Part shown: positions 1-5,466 of the stretch, piece by piece | How positions within the stretch are numbered: position 1 is the stretch's first letter | How the letters are laid out: each line of letters begins with the position of its first letter | Assembly (NCBI GenBank): GCA_947455875.1 | Contig: CANGSD010000109.1 | Span: forward strand, 1-5,466 | DNA: 5,466 nt | Source of the DNA: Comamonadaceae bacterium | Lineage (GTDB): Bacteria > Pseudomonadota > Gammaproteobacteria > Burkholderiales > Burkholderiaceae | Direction: 5' to 3' | The notes under the pieces: model-generated | Seen by the model: the letters and a program-made list of their open reading frames with translations, nothing else | Told to the model about the DNA's origin: nothing | Databases searched by the model: none | Program-made: the position numbers and the translations under genes

Positions 1-1026
<1,026 letters not shown>

Positions 1027-1159
1027 GCCCCGAGCGATCGCGGGCCTGCGGGGCCCACGTCCTACAGGCTCTCCGCAGCCTGGCTGACGGCGCCGCCGCA
1101 GACCCGCAGCCACCATGGTTCGATTCGGGGCTTTCCCGATCGAAACGAGGAGCATCACC
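1027..1159 (+). other. Hairpin-rich spacer / candidate structured leader between metK and the PA2169-family gene
   Basis: This 133-base non-coding spacer holds three hairpins after the one at the metK stop. They are 1042-1056 (5 bp), 1065-1082 (CAGGCT with AGCCTG, perfect 6 bp, loop of 6) and 1119-1144. The last pairs TTCGAT with ATCGAA and CGGG with CCCG around a 5-base loop, with one bulged T at 1125. It ends three bases before the Shine-Dalgarno sequence of the next gene, so it could affect translation. I see no convincing sigma70 promoter and recognise no known riboswitch. The next gene may be read through from metK or use a promoter I cannot identify. Confidence 0.4.
1147..1152 (+). promoter_or_regulatory. 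Ribosome binding site that sets the start of the PA2169-family gene
   Basis: GAGGAG lies seven bases before the ATG at 1160. An in-frame upstream ATG at 1115 has no such site, and its extra codons would run through the 1119-1144 hairpin. The 1160 start is therefore preferred. Confidence 0.75.
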
Positions 1160-1759
1160 ATGGCTGCGGAAGAACGCGATCTCCATCAGGACCCCCTGGG
1201 CCGTGTCGACACACTACGCCCAGGTCCCTACCCCCAAGTCCCCCTAGACGCCGGCACGCCAAGTGTCGCAGCGGCCCTCGAAACTTCCGCCGCGCAAGAG
1301 GCCCTGGGCGATCGGCAAGACCTGGTCGATGTCCTGCAAGACCTCGTCGCCTGTTGCAAGGACGGCGAACACGGCTTCAAGTACTGCGCCGACCACGCCA
1401 AGCGCGAGGACCTGCGTGCGACGTTCTCGCAATGCGAACTGGACTGCGCGCGCGGGGCGCAAGAACTCAACGATCAGATCCAGAGCCTCGGCGGCGAGAT
1501 CCGCGACAGCGGCAGCGCCCTGGGTGTGGTGCATCGCGGATGGGTGTCCGTGAAGTTGGCGCTTTCAACGCATGACGACCAGGTCCTTCTGAGTGAGGCC
1601 GAACGCGGCGAGGACGACGCCGCGATCCGCTATCGCAAAGCCTTGGAAAAGCCCCTGCCCTCCGCCATCCGAAACCTCGTGGAGCGCCAGTTGCACGCGG
1701 TGCAACGGCACCACGACCAGATGAAGATGTTGCGTCATCAATTCAGCATCGCCCGTTGA
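1160..1759 (+). CDS. PA2169-family (DUF2383) ferritin-like four-helix-bundle protein
   Basis: This 199-residue protein matches, from memory, the PA2169 family (DUF2383), a ferritin-like four-helix bundle of unproven function. Family hallmarks run in order from about residue 51: LxxLVxxCKDGExGF (about 59-73), the LGGEIRDSGSALGVVHRGW block (about 110-128), the ERGEDDAAxRYRKAL block (148-162), LP with a following VERQ, and a C-terminal VQRHHDQMKMLR helix. Glu70, Glu102, Glu148/Glu151 and His184/185 are plausible metal or polar core residues, by analogy with ferritin-like folds (inference). The first 45 or so residues are Pro/Gly-rich and outside the domain. Five cysteines (65, 66, 76, 92, 96) cluster in the first two helices, and I do not think all are typical. 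No signal peptide is seen, so it should be cytoplasmic. It is followed by a phasin gene in the same direction, suggesting a storage or stress setting. Confidence 0.85.
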   Translation: MAAEERDLHQDPLGRVDTLRPGPYPQVPLDAGTPSVAAALETSAAQEALGDRQDLVDVLQDLVACCKDGEHGFKYCADHAKREDLRATFSQCELDCARGAQELNDQIQSLGGEIRDSGSALGVVHRGWVSVKLALSTHDDQVLLSEAERGEDDAAIRYRKALEKPLPSAIRNLVERQLHAVQRHHDQMKMLRHQFSIAR

Positions 1760-1831
1760 GCGCGACGCGCGAGCGCAATCGCGCATGCAAGCGCCACATT
1801 TTTTCACCCCCCACAACCAGGAGCGAACTTC
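1760..1831 (+). other. Spacer between the PA2169-family gene and the phasin gene, with short GC inverted repeats and a T6 tract
   Basis: Right after the TGA lie overlapping short inverted repeats: GCGC at 1760-1763 with GCGC at 1767-1770, and GCGCG at 1767-1771 with CGCGC at 1780-1784. Six T residues follow at 1799-1804. The best stem ends 14 bases before the T-tract, which is too far for a standard intrinsic terminator. A weak terminator is possible, but so is a common transcript. No clear promoter is seen. Confidence 0.25.
1819..1823 (+). promoter_or_regulatory. Ribosome binding site of the phasin gene
   Basis: AGGAG lies eight bases before the ATG at 1832. It selects that start over another frame's ATG at 1785, which lacks a comparable site. 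Confidence 0.75.
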
Positions 1832-2320
1832 ATGGCTAGCAAAAGCAATACCCGCGACACCGCGACAGCGCACGAAGCGGATGTCAAGACCGACATCAAT
1901 GCCGGCACCAGCGCGGTGGCAGACATCACCCGACAGCAGTTGGCCAGCACGGCGACGACGGCCTGCGCCATGCTGCGCGTCATGGAGACCTTTCAGCAAA
2001 CGCAGCAACAACTGATCCAGCGTGCGGCCCTGCTCCAGGAGCAGACCGCTGACCGCCTGCGCGGTGCCAGCACGCCCGCGGAGCTGATGGCGATCCATTC
2101 GACGGTCATGCTCTCCGGCTTCAGTGCGATCGCGCAATACGCCCAGGAACTGATGATGGCCGGGCTGAAGGCGCAAAGCGAGTTCATACGACCCGCCGAA
2201 CAACAGCAGCAAGCCGTGAGTAGCACCGCGAACGCTGCGGCCCCCCTGTTTCAGGCGTGGCAGTCAGTGTTCACCACGCCGATGTACAGCGGGTCAACCT
2301 TCGCGCCGCGCCATCACTGA
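1832..2320 (+). CDS. Phasin-family protein (PHA granule-associated type)
   Basis: The 162-residue product resembles phasin-family proteins (Phasin_2-like). These are amphipathic helical proteins that coat PHA granules, control their size and limit nonspecific protein binding. Residues 33-75 form a Gln-rich helix (MLRVMETFQQTQQQLIQRA). A turn with the family-like phrase STPAELMAIHS follows at about 80-90. A second helix then runs to about 120 (SAIAQYAQELMMAGLKAQSEF). The first 30 residues are polar and probably disordered, and the tail after about 137 is Pro/Gly/His-containing. There is no signal peptide or membrane segment. The start is fixed by AGGAG. The gene lies 72 bases after the PA2169-family gene and ends 9 bases before the convergent gene. 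The exact phasin subclass cannot be told, and binding to PHA is inferred. A general stress helical-bundle role is the alternative. Confidence 0.78.
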   Translation: MASKSNTRDTATAHEADVKTDINAGTSAVADITRQQLASTATTACAMLRVMETFQQTQQQLIQRAALLQEQTADRLRGASTPAELMAIHSTVMLSGFSAIAQYAQELMMAGLKAQSEFIRPAEQQQQAVSSTANAAAPLFQAWQSVFTTPMYSGSTFAPRHH

Positions 2321-2323
2321 GGG

Positions 2324-2337
2324 GGCGCGCTAGCGCC
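2324..2337. terminator. GC hairpin between convergent genes (possible bidirectional terminator)
   Basis: A perfect stem, GGCGC at 2324-2328 with GCGCC at 2333-2337, has a four-base loop (GCTA). It lies between the phasin stop and the end of the minus-strand gene, and its loop overlaps the TAG stop of the latter. There is no T-tract on either side, so termination is only plausible. Confidence 0.3.
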
Positions 2338-2857
2338 GAACCTTCTCGAGAACGATGCCCTTGGCCACCCACTGCGAGTTGGCCGACTTGGCGAAGTTCG
2401 GGTCATCGCAGCGAAAGTCGATGCCCCAGGACCCGCCTTCGATCGCGGGCTCCCACTGCTCAAGGATCTCGAGCCCTGGGGGAGGTGTGGTGTCGAGCCA
2501 AGCGCGAAAGGCCTGGCAGTTGCCCTGGCTGCCGGCATAGGCCTTGAAGCGGGTGGGCCCCGAAGCGGCCTTTGCGCGCGTGGGCTTGCCCTTGATTGCA
2601 TGAACCTCCAGCGCGCCGCCCGCCTGCGCGTCGTCATAGTCCCTATCGGCGGGCCAGACTTCGGCCACGAGATCGCCAGGCTGGGCGCTCGCATACCCTT
2701 TGAGTTCTTCCAGCAAAGCCTGACCGGCGATCACGCTGACGCGCTCACCGGATAGATCGAGGCCGTCCTGCGCGATGTTCAGACGGGCGATGAACTGCCA
2801 GAGCTTCTTGGCTTTCTTGTCGTCCTCGCAATCGATGCCGTAATTGAAACTTGCCAT
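2330..2857 (-). CDS. Hypothetical protein, 175 residues, no recognised family
   Basis: I do not recognise this protein. The reading frame has strongly GC-biased third positions. AGGA lies six bases before the ATG (reverse strand, 2864-2867), so it looks like a real gene. The N-terminus (MASFNYGIDCEDDKKAKKLW) is charged and has no signal peptide. Residues 35-70 look like an alpha/beta segment (ERVSVIAGQALLEELKGYA, then DLVAEVWPADRDYDD). A Lys/Ala-rich linker at about 89-105 precedes a C-terminal part rich in aromatics (FRAWLDTTPPPGLEILEQW, then WGIDFRCDDPNF). Acidic pairs recur (ED, DD, DRDYDD, DD). Three Cys are present (10, 114, 150). The protein appears soluble and cytoplasmic. It is divergent from the secreted repeat protein, with 68 bases between the two starts, and converges on the phasin gene with 9 bases between stops. 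A shared control region with the repeat gene is possible. Confidence 0.8.
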   Translation of the reverse strand: MASFNYGIDCEDDKKAKKLWQFIARLNIAQDGLDLSGERVSVIAGQALLEELKGYASAQPGDLVAEVWPADRDYDDAQAGGALEVHAIKGKPTRAKAASGPTRFKAYAGSQGNCQAFRAWLDTTPPPGLEILEQWEPAIEGGSWGIDFRCDDPNFAKSANSQWVAKGIVLEKVRR

Positions 2858-2878
2858 GACGAGTCCTGGTGGGGTGCG

Positions 2879-2887
2879 TGATTTAAT
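2879..2887 (+). promoter_or_regulatory. Candidate extended -10 promoter element for the repeat-protein gene
   Basis: TG-A-TTTAAT fits an extended -10 (TGnTATAAT, five of six in the hexamer). It sits 38 bases before the ATG, in the only clearly AT-rich patch of the region (2881-2895). No good -35 is found 16-18 bases upstream. The same patch could serve the divergent minus-strand gene. Confidence 0.35.
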
Positions 2888-2925
2888 GATTAGCTTGCAC
2901 TGTAACCAGCCTGAGACGACCCGCC

Positions 2926-3390
2926 ATGAAGTTCCTGTGGATTGCTGCCCTGTTGTTCTCGGGCCTGGCCCATGCCCAAAGCGGGCAGTGCGGGTTCATC
3001 AAGGATCCGAACCTGCAGGCGCAGTGCCGGGCGGGCTCGGGCGGTGGATCGGGCCAATGCGGCTTCATCCGCGATGGCGACATGCAGGCCTATTGCCGGG
3101 CCACCACCGGGGGCGGCAGTGGCCAGTGCGGCTTCATCCGTGACAACGACACCCAGGCCCTGTGCCGCGCGGTCACCGGTAGCAGCAGCGGCCAGTGCGG
3201 CTTCATCCGAGACAACGACACCCAGGCCTATTGCCGTGCGATCACTGGCAGCGGCAGCGGGCAATGCGGTTTTATCCGCAACGGTGATCTGCAAGCCATG
3301 TGCCGCGCCTCGACCGGCGGGGGTTCAGGGCAGTGTGGCTTCATCCGCGATTCGGACATGCAGGCCGCATGCCGAGCCCGCTTCGGGTAA
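2926..3390 (+). CDS. Exported protein of six tandem 23-residue Cys-containing repeats
   Basis: The 154-residue product starts with a clear Sec signal peptide. MKF and a hydrophobic core (LWIAALLFSGL) lead to an AHA cleavage motif, with likely cleavage before Gln18. All the rest is six repeats of the form SGQCGFI(R/K)DxDxQAxCRAxTGxx: five of 23 residues and a last of 21. Each unit has two cysteines separated by 11 residues, giving 12 Cys in the mature protein and none in the signal. An even count in an exported protein suggests disulfides, perhaps one per unit (inference). The acidic D-x-D at unit positions 9 and 11 is kept in units 2, 3, 4 and 6 and altered to D-x-N in unit 1 and N-x-D in unit 5. 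A metal or ligand role is possible. Linkers are Gly/Ser-rich (TGGGSG). I recall proteobacterial hypothetical proteins with similar C-x-x-I-x-D-x-D-x4-C units but know no function. There is only a weak GAGA ribosome site 9 bases before the ATG. The product is periplasmic or secreted. Confidence 0.88.
   Translation: MKFLWIAALLFSGLAHAQSGQCGFIKDPNLQAQCRAGSGGGSGQCGFIRDGDMQAYCRATTGGGSGQCGFIRDNDTQALCRAVTGSSSGQCGFIRDNDTQAYCRAITGSGSGQCGFIRNGDLQAMCRASTGGGSGQCGFIRDSDMQAACRARFG
2980..3387 (+). repeat. Six in-frame tandem 69-bp repeats inside the exported-protein gene
   Basis: The units start at 2980, 3049, 3118, 3187, 3256 and 3325. The last is 63 bp and stops at the TAA. Every unit encodes SGQCGFI, QA and CRA at the same places. 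Units 3 and 4 are the most alike, both carrying GACAACGACACCCAGGCC. Differences between units fall largely at third codon positions and at a few variable amino-acid slots (10, 12, 15, 19-23). There are no spacers, so this is not a CRISPR array. Confidence 0.93.
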
Positions 3391-3402
3391 CGCGACCCGA
3401 GG
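3381..3402. terminator. Hairpin between the convergent repeat-protein and DUF1653 genes
   Basis: An eight-base-pair stem (3381-3388 with 3395-3402, one G-T wobble) has a six-base loop. It spans the stop of the repeat gene and the 15-base gap before the end of the convergent DUF1653 gene, so it could end transcription from both sides. No T-tract follows on either strand. The competing small stem CCCG 3377-3380 with CGGG 3384-3387 is weaker. Confidence 0.4.
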
Positions 3403-3405
3403 GCC

Positions 3406-3654
3406 TCAAGCAGCCAGTGTGACCACGGTGAAGCGCGCCGCCGGCCCGTGCGGCGTTGTGACGATCTCACCAAACTGCGCCAGTGGCCGCATCCACACCA
3501 CCTCCTCGTCGCCCTGGCACGCTTGATACAAGACGCCGGTCTTGAGTGTGGCCTCGATGCGGCACAAACCGACGACGCGATAAAGCCCGCCTTTGTAGTG
3601 GCGCAACGTAGCGCCGGGCGTAATGGCATCGGGCGGGGGAACGGAAAGAGACAT
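3406..3654 (-). CDS. DUF1653 domain protein
   Basis: The small 82-residue protein fits the DUF1653 family as recalled. A HYKGGLYRVVGLCR block (residues 19-32), a VLYQAC strand (41-46), WMRPL (54-58) followed by an F-x-E turn, and a final RF near residue 74 give the usual beta-rich layout. The function of the family is unknown. The length is near the usual 65-85 residues, with a Pro-rich N-terminal extension of about 12 residues. No signal peptide or membrane segment is seen. The ATG lies 11 bases after the MFS transporter stop on the same strand, so it is probably translated from the same transcript. Only a weak GAG lies upstream. It converges with the repeat-protein gene. Confidence 0.85.
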   Translation of the reverse strand: MSLSVPPPDAITPGATLRHYKGGLYRVVGLCRIEATLKTGVLYQACQGDEEVVWMRPLAQFGEIVTTPHGPAARFTVVTLAA

Positions 3655-3665
3655 GCGACGGGGAC

Positions 3666-4916
3666 TCAGGCTGGTGAGGGTGTGCGCGGCGTGCGGCGCA
3701 GCACCCGAAAAAACAAGTAGCTGGTGATCGAGAGGTTCAAGAGGTTCCAGCCGATGCCATTGAGAAAGGCTGCCTGGTAGCTGCCGGTGAGGTCAAACAC
3801 CCACCCCGACATCCAGCCACCGAGCGCCATCCCGACCAGGGTCGCCATGACCAGCGCGCCGACGCGCGCACCGGCCTCCTGGGGCGGAAAGTGTTCGCGC
3901 ACGATGATGGCATAGGAGGGGACGATGCCGCCCTGGAACAGTCCGAACATCGCCGAAATCACATACAGGGGCACCAGGCCGTCAAAGGGCAGGAACATCA
4001 GCAGGGCCACGCCTTGCAGCACCGACCCCAGTAGCAAGGTGCGTATGCCGCCGATGCGGTCGCAGATCAGGCCCGACACCAGGCGGCTGACGATGCCGCA
4101 CACCAACATCAGCGACAGCATCTCGGCGCCGCGCGCTGCACCGAAGCCCAGGTCGACGCAATAGGCCACGATATGCACCTGCGGCATGGCCATCGCCACA
4201 CAGCAGGCGATGCCGGCGATGAACAACAGCGATTGCGCGTGCGCAGGCGCCAGACCAAAGGGGCGGCGTGTGTCCGGCGCCAACGCCATCGCCACACTGG
4301 CGGCGGGTGCGACGTCCACCTGCGGCGGACGCAGGCGCATGCGCAGCGACAGCAGCGCGATGCCCGCGCCGCAGACCAAGCCCATGGCCATATAGGTCGG
4401 CCGCCAGCCAAAGGACTCGATGCCCCATTGCACGATCGGCGGCCACACCGCTCCAGCGACATAGTTGCCACTGGCGCAAATAGCCACCGCGATACCGCGC
4501 CGCTTGTTCCACCACAGCGCGGTGTCGGCGATCAGGGGTGCAAAGGTGGCTGAACTTCCCAGCATGCCGAGTAGCAGTCCATGCGCCAGGCCGAAGGTCC
4601 AGATGTTGTCCGACAGCGCTGCCAGGATGTAGCCGGCGGCCACCGCCGCTGCGCCGACTCCAAGCACGGGCGCGATGCCGTGGCGATCGGCCATGCGCCC
4701 CGTCACGAGCCCACCCAAGCCCAGGCACACCATCATGAGGGTGTAGGGAAGCGACGCATCGGCGCGGCCGACGCCGAACTCCGCCTGCACGGTCGGCAGC
4801 ACCACCGCCACCACATACATGCCGCCATTGCCCAAGGTCACCAGGGCCAGGGTGGTCAGGAGCCGGCCCGCGGCGTAGCGCGAATCGACGAGGGAGGGGT
4901 CTGCAACTGCGGGCAT
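3666..4916 (-). CDS. MFS transporter, oxalate/formate-antiporter or monocarboxylate-porter type
   Basis: The 416-residue inner-membrane protein has about 12 hydrophobic helices in two halves, with a polar loop at about 192-225. The MFS motif A appears as GRMADRHG (73-80) after helix 2, and as a second copy, CDRIGGIR (285-292), in the C-terminal half. WWNKRRGIAVAICASGNYVAGAVWPP (135-160) and the following FGWRPTYMAMG are typical of the OFA and monocarboxylate-porter subfamilies. These move small organic anions by antiport or proton symport. The substrate cannot be told. The ATG at 4914-4916 is the only possible start, since a TAA lies five codons upstream in frame and the next Met is residue 33. 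No Shine-Dalgarno is close (a GGAG lies about 18 bases away), so translation may be weak or leaderless. DUF1653 follows after 11 bases, and a PAS sensor gene is divergent across 104 bases. Confidence 0.92.
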   Translation of the reverse strand: MPAVADPSLVDSRYAAGRLLTTLALVTLGNGGMYVVAVVLPTVQAEFGVGRADASLPYTLMMVCLGLGGLVTGRMADRHGIAPVLGVGAAAVAAGYILAALSDNIWTFGLAHGLLLGMLGSSATFAPLIADTALWWNKRRGIAVAICASGNYVAGAVWPPIVQWGIESFGWRPTYMAMGLVCGAGIALLSLRMRLRPPQVDVAPAASVAMALAPDTRRPFGLAPAHAQSLLFIAGIACCVAMAMPQVHIVAYCVDLGFGAARGAEMLSLMLVCGIVSRLVSGLICDRIGGIRTLLLGSVLQGVALLMFLPFDGLVPLYVISAMFGLFQGGIVPSYAIIVREHFPPQEAGARVGALVMATLVGMALGGWMSGWVFDLTGSYQAAFLNGIGWNLLNLSITSYLFFRVLRRTPRTPSPA

Positions 4917-5020
4917 GAGGACGCGTCGAGCTTACTCCAGCAACTGAAACATCCAGGAACCCTCATACGCGGCACCCGCTGCTACCCTGACCTTCAAGCT
5001 GATTGCGAGACTGAACTGCC
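4917..5020. promoter_or_regulatory. Divergent intergenic region between the MFS transporter and PAS-sensor genes
   Basis: These 104 bases separate two divergent starts and must hold the promoters of both genes unless one is leaderless. I see no convincing -35/-10 pair with proper spacing on either strand. The only structure is a minor stem, GCGG 4969-4972 with CCGC 4976-4979. Regulators binding here cannot be named. Confidence 0.4.
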
Positions 5021-5466
5021 GTGGCTGTGACCCAGGACCCCCCTTCTGCCTCTGAGCCCGAGCTGCGCGTCTTGCTCACGAAGGCCCAATCCGAGCTCGC
5101 CACACAAGCCCATACGATCGCCGTCCAGGCGCTCGCCATCGAGTCGGCCCAAGCGCAGTTGCGCGCCAGCGAATTGCATGCCCAGAACGTGGCCCGCCAG
5201 GTGGAAGCGGAGAGCCGCCGGCTCAACGCCGTGCTGGAGGCCACAAGCGTCGGCATCTTCGTCACCGATGCCCATGGACGCCTGATCAGCACCAACCCGG
5301 CCAATCAGACCTTCTGGGGAGGCGGGCAGCCCCGGGTCGGCGAACCCGTTGACTTCAGCAAGTGGACGGGCTGGTGGGTGGAGGACGCACGACGCGCGCG
5401 CCCGGTCCACCCGACGGAATGGCCCATGGCGCGCGCCCTCAAGGGGGAGCACATCACGGGAGAAAC
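5021..5466 (+). CDS. PAS-domain sensor protein, N-terminal part (probable sensor histidine kinase), 3'-truncated
   Basis: From GTG 5021 the frame is open for 148 codons to the window edge. A TGA at 5012-5014 limits the start to GTG 5021 or GTG 5027, and only a weak GCGAGA precedes. Residues 13-68 are Ala/Gln/Glu-rich with heptad-like leucines (KAQSELATQAHTIAVQALAI and on), predicting a coiled coil. A PAS domain begins at about 68: LNAVLEATSVGIFVTDAHGRLISTNPA, the usual PAS N-cap and first strands. It continues with a Trp-rich part, KWTGWW at 114-119 and PTEWPMARALKGEHITGE at 131-148. This is the familiar PAS_4-type phrase of signalling proteins, where the cofactor pocket may bind a small molecule. 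No signal peptide or transmembrane helix is seen in this part, so the visible part is cytoplasmic. The output domain is off the window. A histidine kinase is most likely, with a diguanylate cyclase or transcription activator as alternatives. Confidence 0.82.
   Translation, partial: MAVTQDPPSASEPELRVLLTKAQSELATQAHTIAVQALAIESAQAQLRASELHAQNVARQVEAESRRLNAVLEATSVGIFVTDAHGRLISTNPANQTFWGGGQPRVGEPVDFSKWTGWWVEDARRARPVHPTEWPMARALKGEHITGE

Noticed and set aside
1115..1159. Longer start (ATG 1115) for the PA2169-family gene
   Set aside because: No ribosome site precedes it, and the extra 15 codons coincide with a hairpin. GAGGAG seven bases before ATG 1160 is far better.
1767..1804. Intrinsic terminator before the phasin gene
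   Set aside because: The stems are only 4-5 bp and the closest good one ends 14 bases before the T6 tract, so it is not called as a terminator and is only noted in the spacer entry.
1565..2212. Open frame of 215 codons on the minus strand, longer than the phasin gene it overlaps
   Set aside because: It is antisense to the end of the PA2169-family gene and most of the phasin gene. Both of those have family motifs and good ribosome sites. The antisense product is Arg/Leu/Gly-rich with no recognisable domain.
2980..3387. Possible CRISPR array
   Set aside because: The repeats are contiguous 69-bp coding units with no spacers, keep the reading frame and encode a secreted repeat protein.
2942..3526. 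Open frame of 194 codons on the plus strand overlapping the repeat-protein gene
   Set aside because: It reads the same repeats in another frame, giving an Ala/Ser/Arg-rich product without a signal peptide, and runs antisense into the DUF1653 gene. The other frame has a clear signal peptide and conserved units.
3982..4728. Open frame of 248 codons on the minus strand inside the MFS gene
   Set aside because: It is a shifted frame of the same strand rich in Arg, Gly, His and Ala, with no membrane helices. The 416-residue frame carries the MFS motifs.
4994..5452. Open frame of 152 codons on the minus strand opposite the PAS protein
   Set aside because: The plus strand encodes a recognisable PAS domain there. 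The minus product is low-complexity and has no known motif.

Overview
The window is GC-rich, densely coded DNA. It most likely comes from a betaproteobacterium of the order Burkholderiales. The reasons are the MetK type, a phasin-family gene that points to polyhydroxyalkanoate (PHA) storage, and the strong third-position GC bias. The assignment rests on gene content and composition only. No RNA gene, insertion sequence, phage gene or CRISPR array was seen.

Layout: (1) 1-1026, plus strand: the last 341 codons of metK (S-adenosylmethionine synthetase), cut by the left edge. (2) 1027-1159: a spacer with several perfect or near-perfect hairpins. (3) 1160-1759, plus: a PA2169-family (DUF2383) ferritin-like four-helix-bundle protein. 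(4) 1832-2320, plus: a small phasin-family protein. (5) 2330-2857, minus: an unrecognised 175-residue soluble protein, convergent with the phasin. (6) 2926-3390, plus: a secreted protein of six tandem 23-residue Cys-containing repeats, divergent from the unknown gene. (7) 3406-3654, minus: a DUF1653 protein, just downstream of (8) 3666-4916, minus: a 12-helix major facilitator superfamily (MFS) transporter. These two look like one operon. (9) 5021-5466, plus: the N-terminal part of a PAS-domain sensor protein, probably a histidine kinase, cut by the right edge.

How the genes may work together: metK is housekeeping. The PA2169-family and phasin genes lie in the same direction with a 72-base gap and good ribosome binding sites. 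They may be co-expressed as storage or stress-associated proteins (inference). The MFS and DUF1653 genes are probably co-transcribed. The PAS sensor is divergent from them across 104 bases, so a sensor-transporter link is possible but not shown.

The least explained part is 2330-3390. An unrecognised cytoplasmic-type protein and an exported Cys-repeat protein share a 68-base divergent promoter region. The repeat protein (12 cysteines, two per unit, with Gly/Ser-rich linkers) is the best candidate here for something poorly described.
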